Shown piece by piece: positions 48,936 to 57,616 of a DNA stretch of 64,000 bases. The notes under the pieces are model-generated. The model was not told where the DNA came from, searched no databases, and saw only the letters and a list, made by a program, of their open reading frames with translations. The position numbers and the translations under genes were made by a program. This DNA is from Alcanivorax nanhaiticus (GTDB lineage: Bacteria; Pseudomonadota; Gammaproteobacteria; Pseudomonadales; Alcanivoracaceae), in assembly GCF_000756665.1 (NCBI RefSeq), contig NZ_ARXV01000017.1:21717-85716 (forward strand), in the 5' to 3' direction. The first letter of the stretch is position 1. Every line of letters begins with the position of its first letter.

Positions 48936-50063
48936 CTAATCCCTAAGCGATTCTTCGGTACGAGCCCCTAGATAAAGCGCACTTACCGAAGGCAAGATCA
49001 AGCTGAGAACACGATTCCACTTGGCCAGTGGCGCAGCAGTCACATAAACGATGTCTCGTTCTTGCAAGCGAAAGCTGTCCGCGAGCACCAAGGCCGCCGC
49101 ATCCTTTGCATTGAGCTGATAGATATCAATTCCATGCTCGGCATCTGCCGGCGCCTTACGGAAAACAAACACCCCAGATGCATCAGACTGGCGCTGATCC
49201 AGGCCCCCATTCTCCGCCAGGGCTTCTGCCAATGTCAGACCATTGCGCCCCATTTGAAGACTCGATGCTTTACCCACTTCCCCCAACACAAATACCTTTG
49301 CATCGGTAACCGGATTGACGTTAACCACATCATTTGGCTGCAACAGCACATTCTGACTGGTGTTGCCATACTGATAGATATCGCGCAGGGACAAACGGTA
49401 ATCCTTACCATTTCGCGTAAGCACCACACTACTCCAGTCAGCGGATGCAGTCAGGCCACCCGCTTCACCGATGGCATCTATAAGTCGTGTAGGCACATTC
49501 GTGACCGGGAACAGACCTGGCTCATCTACCTCACCAGTGACATAAATCTTTTTATGGCGAAATGCAGCGACAGAGACGTCCACCTGAGGATCTTCAATGT
49601 AGCGGGTAAGCCGCCGGGTGATCAGATCACGGATTTCAGTGACCTTCAGCCCTGCTACTTCAATAATCCCGACATAGGGATAGAAAATAGTGCCGTCATT
49701 GTGCACCCAGTTACCGGATTCGGCAGAACTCCGTAAAGAGCCAGCTGGGATAGTTAGCTCAGGGTGGTCCCAGACTGTAATTTGCAGTACATCCCCAGGA
49801 CCAACCAGGTAATGATATTCCTCATCTGATAACGCAATTTCCGCCGGAACCCCTCTGTCTACCGGGTGGATTTCCTGGCGTTTGAGAATGGCCGTGCCGA
49901 TGGCATGCACTTCTACCACATCAGGAAGAGGCTCTCCCTGCGATATTTCACTGTCATCCAGAAACCAGCCAGGTGAGGCGGAGTGATATGCGCCTGGCAC
50001 AACGGTGCAGCCAGCCATTAGAGCAATGCCAAGCATCAGGAGGATTTTAACGGTTGAGTTCAT
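48936..50063 (-). CDS. wza: Capsule outer-membrane export lipoprotein
   Basis: A 375-aa outer-membrane polysaccharide export channel. The N-terminus is a lipoprotein signal ending LGIALMAGC, with Cys as lipidated residue. The polysaccharide export domain starts near HYLVGPGDVLQITVWDHPEL, followed by SLBB repeats (KKIYVTGEVDEPGLFPVTN; AKVFVLGEVGKASSLQMG). A C-terminal amphipathic helix (WNRVLSLILPSVSALYLG) can form the outer-membrane pore. The start at MNSTVKILLM is preceded by AAGGA; an ATG four codons earlier lacks a site. It forms the envelope-spanning machine with Wzc. Confidence 0.95.
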   Translation of the reverse strand: MNSTVKILLMLGIALMAGCTVVPGAYHSASPGWFLDDSEISQGEPLPDVVEVHAIGTAILKRQEIHPVDRGVPAEIALSDEEYHYLVGPGDVLQITVWDHPELTIPAGSLRSSAESGNWVHNDGTIFYPYVGIIEVAGLKVTEIRDLITRRLTRYIEDPQVDVSVAAFRHKKIYVTGEVDEPGLFPVTNVPTRLIDAIGEAGGLTASADWSSVVLTRNGKDYRLSLRDIYQYGNTSQNVLLQPNDVVNVNPVTDAKVFVLGEVGKASSLQMGRNGLTLAEALAENGGLDQRQSDASGVFVFRKAPADAEHGIDIYQLNAKDAAALVLADSFRLQERDIVYVTAAPLAKWNRVLSLILPSVSALYLGARTEESLRD

Positions 50064-50085
50064 GAAGTCCTTCATTTCGAGTTGC

Positions 50086-51618
50086 TTACCACGCCATATC
50101 CCTGGTCCATTTCAGCCCTGCAGTCCACTGCTCTCGCTCTTCAAATGGAGTCACGACGGGGTCATCACTGGCGGAAAGAAGCCAGTGAAGTGAACCGCCC
50201 ATCAGCGGATGAGTGATCCTCAGTTCAGCCAAGGCCACGTCTTGCTCAGTGACCGATTGCAAAATAGGGTATCCGTCATCTGGCACTACCGCACGGTTGC
50301 GCCCCCTCTGATTTAGAGTCAGCTGGCTCAAGTGCAATGCAAAAGTCACTTTGTTGGCAAAATATTGCTGTAAGCCAACCGTAACCGCACGAGCATCACT
50401 TTCCCATGTACTGGCTATGTTTCGACCGTGGTACCGAAACCCAGTCTGGTACGTCGTGTGCTCGTACATGGTGCTGTAACGCCGCTCACTGAACCAGCTG
50501 CCCGCCACGGTTTCCGTGGCTTCCACAAACCAGCGCTGTGAGCCTTTCCCCGCTTCTGTCAGCAGATCCATCCCAGCCAGCGAGGAGAGTTTGGAGGGCA
50601 GATTACCGGCTTCGTCCTCGCCCATGAACTGGCCATAGAGCCCCAGAGGTATGTCTGCCGGGGTCATGGAGAGGCGGAAATCCAGGCCTGCGATCTGGTT
50701 ACTGGGATCTTCATCTGGCCCCAGCCCACTGGTTTCACCGTTATCCCGGCCGATGAAGGCGTTCCAGAAGGCTTTTGCGTCTTGTGGGCGCCCTTCTCCG
50801 CCCCATTGGGCCAGGCGGGACAGGCCGATTTGCAGGGAATCCAGGGGTTTGAAAACAAAGCGGGCCCCGAGCAGCTTGGCATCGGGGATGGCCCGGTCGT
50901 GTTCCAGCTGGCCAGCAATGATTTGTAGATCCCAGGGGCCGATCCAGCTCAGCCAGCGGTTTTCCGGGGCGGTGAGCAGGTGGCGGGACAGCCAGACGCC
51001 GGGCACAGGGCGGGCATTATTGGACAGTGCCAGTGAGCTCTGCCAGCCAGGCCCCCACCAACGATCGATGGCTCCGACGCCCATCTGCCAGTTGCCCACG
51101 ACGGCGGCAATGTAGGAATCATCAAACCGCAGGTGCTGGTCGTCGCGATCACCGTCTGCGTAGCCCACCGCCAGCCGTCCTGACCAGCGTTCGCCGGTGC
51201 CATAAAGTGCCAGCTGGCTGGTGAAGGTGTCTTCGGGCTGGGTGTCGTAGGCGGTGAAAAGCGGTTCCTGATTGGCTCCGCCCAGGGTGACGGAGACGCC
51301 ACGAGTGTTGTTTCTGGCGGCGTCATGGCCTGTTTGCAGGTACTGGTAGTGGCTGCTGCTTTTACAGGCTTGAGCCTCATGATCAGGCAATCGGCTTTGG
51401 CCCTGTCGCAGGGCTTTCATGACAGCGGCCCAGCTCATCGGCCAGCTCATTGTCAGGCCGTTGAGGCACCCTTGTGTCTGCAGCGCTTCAATGTGATGGC
51501 GCGCGGTGAGATCACCGGTGGGCACCCACGGGCTGGCGGCCTGTACGCTGGATGTGCCTGTGACCCATAAACTCATGATCCACAAGCATGCTCGAAGGGG
51601 GGCTCTCACTAAGGACAT
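50086..51618 (-). CDS. wzi: Capsule assembly protein, Wzi family
   Basis: A 510-aa outer-membrane beta-barrel protein related to Wzi, which anchors capsule to the cell surface. The signal peptide MSLVRAPLRACLWIMSLWVTGTSSVQA ends in VQA; the long C-terminal part has alternating polar and aromatic strands such as WFVEATETVAGSW, YQTGFRYHGRNIAS and VGLQQYFANKVTFAL. GVGAIDRWWGPGWQSSLALS is the characteristic motif near residue 190. The ATG with AGGA at 51618 was chosen over one 11 codons upstream. It is the first gene of the wzi-wza-wzb-wzc operon, preceded by two palindromes. Confidence 0.92.
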   Translation of the reverse strand: MSLVRAPLRACLWIMSLWVTGTSSVQAASPWVPTGDLTARHHIEALQTQGCLNGLTMSWPMSWAAVMKALRQGQSRLPDHEAQACKSSSHYQYLQTGHDAARNNTRGVSVTLGGANQEPLFTAYDTQPEDTFTSQLALYGTGERWSGRLAVGYADGDRDDQHLRFDDSYIAAVVGNWQMGVGAIDRWWGPGWQSSLALSNNARPVPGVWLSRHLLTAPENRWLSWIGPWDLQIIAGQLEHDRAIPDAKLLGARFVFKPLDSLQIGLSRLAQWGGEGRPQDAKAFWNAFIGRDNGETSGLGPDEDPSNQIAGLDFRLSMTPADIPLGLYGQFMGEDEAGNLPSKLSSLAGMDLLTEAGKGSQRWFVEATETVAGSWFSERRYSTMYEHTTYQTGFRYHGRNIASTWESDARAVTVGLQQYFANKVTFALHLSQLTLNQRGRNRAVVPDDGYPILQSVTEQDVALAELRITHPLMGGSLHWLLSASDDPVVTPFEEREQWTAGLKWTRDMAW

Positions 51619-51666
51619 CCTATCCTGACGGTTGCGACACAAGGGACGCATTATGGAGGCATTCTT

Positions 51667-51684
51667 TTGTCATCTATATGACAA
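51667..51684. promoter_or_regulatory. Perfect 18-bp palindrome upstream of wzi
   Basis: TTGTCAT-CTAT-ATGACAA has 7-base perfect arms with a 4-base centre and ends 49 bases before the wzi start. The sequence type and position suit a dimeric regulator operator at the promoter. No matching regulator is visible in the window. Confidence 0.55.
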
Positions 51685-51706
51685 GCTGGCGCATTTTACA
51701 GCTTGT
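51681..51706. promoter_or_regulatory. Second inverted repeat upstream of wzi
   Basis: ACAAGCTG (51681-51688) and CAGCTTGT (51699-51706) are perfect 8-base arms with a 10-base spacer. It shares four bases with the 18-bp palindrome, so the two may compete or cooperate. Confidence 0.5.
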
Positions 51707-51830
51707 TTACGGGAATGCGAACGATTTGCGGCAAAAATGAAATAGATTCATAGGAAAGGGGGTGAATGAGGTGTTTTATCGCACAGATCATCGCCGTGGG
51801 GCGGTGGCGGTAGCGTAGGCCCGTGTGTTT

Positions 51831-51898
51831 TGTGGGAGCGACGGTTCCGTCGCGATGCTTTGGGCATCGGCTTTCGCGGTCGAACGCCCGCTCCCACA
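51831..51898. repeat. REP-type element between lipocalin gene and wzi
   Basis: TGTGGGAGCG at the left and CGCTCCCACA at the right are the terminal inverted repeats. GACGGTTCCGTC and TTCGCGGTCGAACG-like cores lie inside. The remaining part of 51619-51946 holds only the palindromes and no gene. Confidence 0.8.
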
Positions 51899-51946
51899 GG
51901 GGCTTGTGGTTCCGGTGGGCGGTGGCTGCCCTCTTGGCGGCTGGGG

Positions 51947-52477
51947 TTAGCGATCTTCAGCTGCTTGTTGGGGCACCAGGTTCAGGTTCTCAAGCGTGTA
52001 CCCCTGGTCGACAGCGATGGCTTTCAGCTTATCCAGTTGCCGATCACTGATCTGGGGCTCACGCGCCATTATCCACAGATAGTCGCGCTTCTGCCGGCCA
52101 ATGACGGTGTACTGGTAGTCCTTGTCCACATACAGGACTCGATAATCTGCCTTTAAAGGCCAGATAAAACGCATCCCCCATATCGCGGGATTATCCGGGC
52201 TGACAAAGCCCGTGGGGGTCATCCGTTTGTACTCGCCGTTAAAGCTGTTCTTTCTGAAGGTGAATGTAGTGGCAACCTTGTTTGGCCCTACCAGCTGGTA
52301 GCGCTCCATGGCATTGTGCGCCCCCTTTTCCGGCAAGGTGGGAATGTTGGCGATCACGTACCACTCCCCCATAAAGCGATTTAAATCAAAGGGGGAGGCA
52401 ACTTTTACCGGGTCCTCAGGGATTGACTGGCAGGCTTGCAGCATAAATACACTCGCGATCAACAGTGTCCAACGCAT
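51947..52477 (-). CDS. blc: Bacterial lipocalin (Blc-like lipoprotein)
   Basis: A 176-aa outer-membrane lipoprotein of the lipocalin family. The signal MRWTLLIASVFMLQAC ends in the lipobox LQAC. The lipocalin start motif is DLNRFMGEWYVIANIPT, followed by eight-strand barrel segments (VATTFTFRKNSF, YRVLYVDKDYQYTVIG) and the third motif region WIMAREPQI. Members bind fatty acids or lysophospholipids under envelope stress. I chose the ATG with GGAG six bases upstream at 52477; a 24-codon longer frame exists but breaks the signal peptide. Confidence 0.94.
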   Translation of the reverse strand: MRWTLLIASVFMLQACQSIPEDPVKVASPFDLNRFMGEWYVIANIPTLPEKGAHNAMERYQLVGPNKVATTFTFRKNSFNGEYKRMTPTGFVSPDNPAIWGMRFIWPLKADYRVLYVDKDYQYTVIGRQKRDYLWIMAREPQISDRQLDKLKAIAVDQGYTLENLNLVPQQAAEDR

Positions 52478-52633
52478 TTCTGGCTCCACTTTTGTGGTCA
52501 ATATCGCATTGGCCAGGGCAAGGCCAAGTGAACGCCGGGGGACAGTCATCAGGGAGCCCCGCTGTAGAGTCGATCGCTGGAGAATGATGTGCGGCCAGTT
52601 GATGACTACGGATGAGCACTGAAAAAGGATCGC

Positions 52634-52655
52634 CCTGTGGCAAGACTTCCACAGG
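52634..52655 (-). terminator. Hairpin after the molybdopterin oxidoreductase gene
   Basis: CCTGTGG (52634-52640) and CCACAGG (52649-52655) form a stem. On the minus strand CCTTTTTC follows after a short gap, so it can act as an intrinsic terminator for the gene ending at 52692. Confidence 0.5.
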
Positions 52656-52691
52656 ACGAAACCTGATTCATATCGATGGGCGCCGATGCGG

Positions 52692-54965
52692 TCAGGCGTC
52701 GGCGGCGACTTTTTTGGTCCGGGTGCGTTTTGGGGATGTCGGCTTGGCCGCTGCCTCGACTTTCACCGGCACACCGTTGAGCTGGGCCATCGCGGTCACA
52801 GACTCCACCCGGCCGGTGGTAAGTACATCGTTGATACTGGCACCGCCTGCGCGGCGGGCCACATCCAGCAGGACGCCCTGACGATCATGCCCCCAGCCAT
52901 GGGGAACGCTGATGACGCCGGGCATGATGTCTTCACTGATCCATACCGGCAAGGTGATGTTGCCGGCATCACTGCTGAGCACCACGTCATCGCCCTCGCC
53001 TACCTGCAAACGCTCTGCGTCCTGAGGATGGATCATTACATTGCAGCGGGATTTCCCCTTAACCAATCGCTGGCTGTTGTGCATCCAGGAATTATTGCTG
53101 CGGACATGACGGCGGCCGATGACAAGCATTTCATCTTCTTTGGGGGCCTTGGGCACAGGCAGCCCCTGCAGCGCCCGGAAATAAAGCGCGGGCACCAGAT
53201 TGATGCGCTGGTCCCGGGTGAACAGACGCTCTGGCAAGGCAGGCTGAAGCGGTCCCAGATCAATGCCGTGGGGATTGTCCTTGAGCGTTTGCAGAGTCAG
53301 CCCTTTGTGTTTTCCTCTCAGCAATTGCCAAGCCAGCTTGGGCAAGTTGTGCACCCCCTCCCTTTTAAGCTGCTCCATGACCTTGCCACCTGTACCGTAG
53401 GGCCCAAGTCGCAGCCCCAAGTCAATCATTCCGGTGTCGCCAAGCTTGCGCATCAAGCGATCCGTGGCGGCAATCTGGAGACGCTCCCGCTGGGTTTTGG
53501 CCTTGAGACGATTCAGGCGTGTCGCCAGCCCATGAAGAATCTCCCAGTCATGCAGGGCATCTTCCGGTTTCGCAAAGGGCGCGGCGGCATACTTCACGAC
53601 GTTGCGCACGGCCACCGCCTGGAAAATGGGATCAAACTGACCATGTTCCAGCTGTCCGGTGGGCGGCAAGATGATATTGGCGTGTCGGGAAGTCTCATTG
53701 ATATACAGGTCGATGCTGACCATGAACTCCAGGCCTTCCAGGGCGCGGTCCAGCTTGTTGCCATCCGGACAGGACAGGACCGGGTTGCCCGCGTGGGTCA
53801 CAAAGGCTTTCACCTGCCCCTGGCCGGGGGTGAGCATTTCGTCGGCCAGGGTAGTTACTGGAAATTCGCCAGAGAATTCAGGGTAGCCATGTACCCGGCT
53901 GCGGTAGCGATCAAAACTCCCGGCTTCGCCACCAATGGCGCCCAGCGCCACCACATCGAAAGCGGGTTTGGTAAACATGACCCCACCCTCACGATCCAGG
54001 TTGCCGGTAATGATGTTCAGCACATACACCAGCCAGGCGCTGAGGGTGCTGTGCGGGCTGGTAGTCAAACCCACCCGTCCATAGATGGCGGCCCGTGGTG
54101 CGACGGCGATATCGCGAGCCAGCTTGCGAATCGCATCCGGGCTGATACCGACCGCCTCGGTCACTTTTTCCGGGGTCCAGTTTTCTGTGAGTTTCTGCAG
54201 GTCTGATTTGCCGTCGAGCAATTTGTCCAGTTTGCCGGGTGCGACCAGCAGCTCTTTAAACAACACCTGAATGATGGCCAGCAACAGATAGACGTCCGAA
54301 CCGGGGCGGATGAAATGATGTTCGCTGGCGACGCCCGCCGTTTCGGTGCGACGAGGATCAATCACCACCAGCTTGCCGCCACGTTTTTTCAGTGCCTTGA
54401 GGCGGTTTTTCACATCCGGCACGGTCATGATGGAACCGTTCGAGGCCAGCGGATTCCCTCCGATCACCAGGAAGTAGTCGGTATGGTCGATATCCGGAAT
54501 GGGGAACATGGCCTGATTGCCAAATAGCTGCCAGGCGGCCAGTTGATGGGGCAACTGGTCAGCTGAGGTCGCGCTGTAGCGCTGGCGGGTATGCAGTGCC
54601 TTTACCAGGGGCAGCAGCGTAAACAGCGCGCCATGGTTGTGGGCGGTGGGATTACCGAAATAAAGCGCGACGGCATTCTTGCCATGGCGCTCCTGTACTT
54701 CGTGCAAGCGCCGCGCGGTTTCATCCAGCGCCTCATCCCAGCTTATCGGCACCCAGCCATCTACAGTGCGTTTGACCGGGTGGCGCAGACGATCCGGGTC
54801 CTGATGCAGATCTTGCAGCGCTACCGCCTTGGGGCAGACATGCCCACGACTGAACGGATCTTCCTTGTCGCCACGGATGGCCAGAATCTCATCGCCACGA
54901 TGTTCTATTTCAATGCCACACATGGCTTCACAGAGATTACAGGTGTGGTAGTGGGTGGTTTTCAT
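52692..54965 (-). CDS. Molybdopterin oxidoreductase (DMSO reductase family)
   Basis: A 757-aa molybdenum enzyme. The N-terminal 4Fe-4S motif CNLCEAMC followed by GHVCPK is intact. The Mo-bis-MGD domains include YFGNPTAHNHG, TDYFLVIGGNPLASNGSI, LVVIDPRRTETAG, HIRPGSDVYLLLA-like HFIRPGSDVYLLLAII and the C-terminal MIHPQDAERLQVGEGDDV with ISVPHGWGHDRQG. No Tat signal is seen, so it is probably cytoplasmic, like formate-dehydrogenase-type and related oxidoreductases; substrate is unknown. The last 20 residues are rich in Lys, Arg, Pro and Ala. ATG at 54965 has GAGG upstream. Confidence 0.9.
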   Translation of the reverse strand: MKTTHYHTCNLCEAMCGIEIEHRGDEILAIRGDKEDPFSRGHVCPKAVALQDLHQDPDRLRHPVKRTVDGWVPISWDEALDETARRLHEVQERHGKNAVALYFGNPTAHNHGALFTLLPLVKALHTRQRYSATSADQLPHQLAAWQLFGNQAMFPIPDIDHTDYFLVIGGNPLASNGSIMTVPDVKNRLKALKKRGGKLVVIDPRRTETAGVASEHHFIRPGSDVYLLLAIIQVLFKELLVAPGKLDKLLDGKSDLQKLTENWTPEKVTEAVGISPDAIRKLARDIAVAPRAAIYGRVGLTTSPHSTLSAWLVYVLNIITGNLDREGGVMFTKPAFDVVALGAIGGEAGSFDRYRSRVHGYPEFSGEFPVTTLADEMLTPGQGQVKAFVTHAGNPVLSCPDGNKLDRALEGLEFMVSIDLYINETSRHANIILPPTGQLEHGQFDPIFQAVAVRNVVKYAAAPFAKPEDALHDWEILHGLATRLNRLKAKTQRERLQIAATDRLMRKLGDTGMIDLGLRLGPYGTGGKVMEQLKREGVHNLPKLAWQLLRGKHKGLTLQTLKDNPHGIDLGPLQPALPERLFTRDQRINLVPALYFRALQGLPVPKAPKEDEMLVIGRRHVRSNNSWMHNSQRLVKGKSRCNVMIHPQDAERLQVGEGDDVVLSSDAGNITLPVWISEDIMPGVISVPHGWGHDRQGVLLDVARRAGGASINDVLTTGRVESVTAMAQLNGVPVKVEAAAKPTSPKRTRTKKVAADA

Positions 54966-55110
54966 CCTTGACCTCGTTATCCGCCGCCTGGGCATCTTTA
55001 TAGTGGCTGGATCTGTTCCACGTCCAAGCTTGCCCGTTCTGAATTCAAGCTACCTTGATACCAGAGCTGCAAGGAGGATGCCATTACACCGAGCAACTCC
55101 TGCCTAAGTC

Positions 55111-55207
55111 GCCCGTTTGGAGGCGGGGTATTTGCTATGCCCTCGGGTGCGACCGCGATGGCGCTCCTGCCAGCACAACCCATCGCGACGGAACCGTCGC
55201 TCCCACA
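55111..55207. repeat. REP-type element
   Basis: The right part GCGACGGAACCGTCGCTCCCACA is complete in its core (written here as CGACGGAACCGTCG plus CTCCCACA). The left end GGAGGCGGGGTATTTGCTATGC is altered. It is the first of two adjacent elements. Confidence 0.7.
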
Positions 55208-55256
55208 AAAAAGCCAGTTTAGCCAAACCCAGTGCCCACCGGAGCCCCGATTCTCT

Positions 55257-55310
55257 GTAGGAGCGACGGTTCCGTCGCGATGGAATTGCTGCCCGGCTCC
55301 GTCGCGATTG
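55257..55310. repeat. Second REP-type element
   Basis: TGTAGGAGCGACGGTTCCGTCG begins this element, seen as TGTAGGAGCG and GACGGTTCCGTC. Its right end is truncated after CCGTCGCGATTGCC. Confidence 0.65.
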
Positions 55311-55653
55311 CCGCTATATTAAGCCGGTGCACTGTGCATAAAACCTTTCGGGGTACACAACAGCACGCCTATCGCTCCTTATAGTTATAAAACTTAACGC
55401 ATAGCCGCTGAGCTGGCCTGCTTTATGCAGATGTTACAAGGAGTGTCACCAGCGGTAACGCCTTGAAGCCCCAATTTTGTTCACAGATTTCTGTCAATGG
55501 AAATTTTATGCTTTCAAATTGTGACGGACGTGTGAAATAGACATAGAATTAAGCGTAAGACTATGATTAATAACACATTTATTGATAGATCATTTTTTAA
55601 CCGGTTCGTCATTTAGCACGAAATAACAGCACTTTCTGGGTGTTTGCAACCAA

Positions 55654-56146
55654 CTATACACAGAGATATCCACAGTTACTGTGGAAAACCGGTCCCCCTT
55701 TTCCACCGCTATAACAAAACGGGCAGCGTTTTAGCACCAAAAGCGATAGTCCGATGACGGTTTTGCACAATGGCAGTTTGCCCTCAGCCATAATCCTGTC
55801 ACCAACTCGTCACATCTTCCGAAGCAAATTTCAAGAGCTAAACTATTGAAATGGTGAGTTTTTATCCGCCGAACAAAAAAGAGACAAAATGCCAGAAATG
55901 CCTGTTTCACTGGGCTGCGGCCGGTTTTGTTCAGCTTATCAACATTTTTATCCACAGCTTTTGTGAACCTTTTCTGCTGAGTTATTGATCAACCGCTTTT
56001 GAGATGGCCTTCAACTCGAAAACGGGCTGGCGAAAAACCACACAATCCGCTGTATGCCTTGAAAATAAAGGGCCACAGCCGTTTATACTGTATTGCTCAA
56101 CAATGTTATCCACAGCGTCCGTGGATACTTTCCGGCTTGTGGATAC
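55654..56146. promoter_or_regulatory. Cluster of DnaA-box-like 9-mers
   Basis: TTATCCACA occurs exactly at 55948-55956 and 56106-56114. One-mismatch versions are CTATACACA (55654-55662), ATATCCACA (55666-55674), TTTTCCACA on the minus strand (55688-55680), TTTTGCACA (55761-55769), TTATCAACA (55936-55944) and GTATCCACA on the minus strand (56146-56138). Only one other exact copy was found in the window, inside blc coding sequence (52069-52077). There is no dnaA, dnaN or other replication gene nearby. Confidence 0.55.
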
Positions 56147-56265
56147 AGAATATATCCCCTTCTGCTCGCTGCTATGCCCCCAGATCTGCCTGGTTTTACC
56201 TTTCTCACAGCCAACCGGCCAAGTTTCACTGGACAGCTTTTCCAGCCCTGTTTTATGCTGGAGAA

Positions 56266-56283
56266 AGTGTACACGTGTGCACT
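56266..56283. promoter_or_regulatory. 18-bp near-palindrome upstream of the desaturase operon
   Basis: AGTGTACACGTGTGCACT is symmetrical apart from one base pair and lies 213 bases before the reductase start. Its layout recalls operators of TetR-type fatty-acid regulators, but no regulator gene is adjacent. Confidence 0.4.
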
Positions 56284-56496
56284 CTGTATATCTCTTGCAA
56301 TGTTTTCCTTCGCAGGATTTGCGTAGGGATTCGGTAATAGGCATTGGCAAATCACGTTTAGGGGGGGAGATACTCGGCGAATTGGAAAGGCGTTACACAG
56401 ACAACAACGGATCTTGAGCCAGCACCGCTGGTGTTTCACCCGGCCCAACAGGGCCTGCTACAACCTCGAATAATGACAACGATTAGAGGAACCGTT

Positions 56497-57606
56497 ATGC
56501 GTCAAGACAACCGGGAGCTTCCGGGAAGCTCTCACTCTATCTGGTCGCGCCTGAGCGGCATTACCGATTATTTTGCCTGGCCATTGCGAACATCCCACTA
56601 TCTGGAACTGGTGAATCCCCTGTGGACCACCCACAAGCTTCAGGCAAGGGTCGAGAAGGTTTGGGATGAAACCCGTGATGCCAGAACCATTACCCTGCGC
56701 CCTGGCCTTAACTGGCGTGGCCATAGAGCTGGCCAGCATGTGCGGGTCGGTATTCCCGCCAACGGCAAGCACTACACTCGCACCTATACCATTTCATCCC
56801 CTCCCGAGCGCGATGACCACTGCTTTACGATCACCGTAAAGGCCATCGACAAGGGCACGATCTCGCACCACATTGTTCGCAATATCAAGGTTGGGGACTA
56901 TTTGCCCATCGGCCTGCCGCAGGGGGATTTCTATTTGCCCGATGCGCAACCTGTACAACCGCTATTCATCACCGCCGGTAGCGGCATCACCCCTGCATTC
57001 AGCATGGTGAGCAGTCTGATCGCGCAGGGCCGCCTGCCGGATACCTGCCATCTACATTACTCACCGCATGAATTTGATGTGGTTCTGGGAAAAGCACTGA
57101 AAGCACTGGATGCAGAACATCCTCGCTACCAGCTCCACCTGCTTTATACCCGCGAAGGCGCTGATCAGCACTTCAGCGAGGCTCAGCTGGAAGCGCTTTG
57201 TCCGGACTGGAAGAGTCGCGACGTGTATGCCTGCGGCCCTCCTTCCCTGCTGGAAGCCCTTGAGGCGTGTTTCGAGCAGGCTGGCTGTAGCCGTAACCTG
57301 CATATTGAACGCTTCCGGGCCCCGTTTACGGAGATCCCTGCGGATGCGGTAGGCGGTAAAGTGCGCTTCGCCCAAAGCGGCGTCGACACCGAGGGGGATA
57401 GTGAGACCCCGCTTCTCAAGGTGGCCGAGGAAGCAGGGATGAACCCGCCCCACGGCTGTCGCATGGGTATCTGCCATACCTGCAACACTACCTTGGTATC
57501 CGGCTGCGTACGGGATTTACGCACCGGGGAAGTGCTGAACGAAGCTGGCAGCATTGTGCAGACGTGTATCTGTGCTGCTGCGGGTGACTGTGAACTGGAT
57601 CTGTGA
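56497..57606 (+). CDS. desC: Ferredoxin-NADP(H) reductase/2Fe-2S fusion, desaturase electron donor
   Basis: A 369-aa three-domain flavoprotein that passes electrons from NADPH to the neighbouring desaturase. The FAD domain has RTYTISSPPERDDHC (the R-x-Y-[ST] motif) and GTISHHIVRN; the NAD domain has LFITAGSGITPAFSM and VYACGPPSLLEAL; the C-terminal plant-type 2Fe-2S domain has NPPHGCRMGICHTCNT (C-x4-C-x2-C) and a final Cys in IVQTCICAA. The ATG at 56497 has AGAGGA six bases upstream. It precedes the desaturase gene by 10 bases, the arrangement known as desC-desB in Pseudomonas. Partner assignment is inference from context. Confidence 0.92.
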   Translation: MRQDNRELPGSSHSIWSRLSGITDYFAWPLRTSHYLELVNPLWTTHKLQARVEKVWDETRDARTITLRPGLNWRGHRAGQHVRVGIPANGKHYTRTYTISSPPERDDHCFTITVKAIDKGTISHHIVRNIKVGDYLPIGLPQGDFYLPDAQPVQPLFITAGSGITPAFSMVSSLIAQGRLPDTCHLHYSPHEFDVVLGKALKALDAEHPRYQLHLLYTREGADQHFSEAQLEALCPDWKSRDVYACGPPSLLEALEACFEQAGCSRNLHIERFRAPFTEIPADAVGGKVRFAQSGVDTEGDSETPLLKVAEEAGMNPPHGCRMGICHTCNTTLVSGCVRDLRTGEVLNEAGSIVQTCICAAAGDCELDL

Positions 57607-57616
57607 GGGGACCGCG

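Larger units (their letters stand above)
55311..56484. other. Long gene-free, AT-richer stretch upstream of the desaturase operon
   Basis: No reading frame here has a plausible start signal or family resemblance. The stretch is visibly richer in A and T than the flanking genes, especially about 55500-55625. It contains DnaA-box-like 9-mers (separate entry), the inverted repeats CCACAGT-T-ACTGTGG (55670-55684) and TATCCAC-N7-GTGGATA (56108-56128), and an 18-bp near-palindrome at 56266-56283. It may hold a regulatory region, a replication-protein binding locus or an undetected RNA. Confidence 0.6.

Noticed and set aside
51806..51816. GGCGGTAGCGT, identical to the core of the ops/JUMPStart element of capsule operons
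   Set aside because: It is on the plus strand, whereas the capsule operon runs on the minus strand, and no plus-strand gene follows. A 10/11 match also occurs inside coding sequence near 54818, so chance in GC-rich DNA is plausible.
55948..56114. Main chromosomal origin of replication
   Set aside because: DnaA boxes are present, but none of dnaA, dnaN, rpmH, mnmE or gidA is nearby, which in gammaproteobacteria would be expected.
55982..56417. Reading frames of 122 and 137 codons in the gene-free stretch
   Set aside because: They overlap each other on opposite strands, have no ribosome binding site, unusual composition and no family resemblance.
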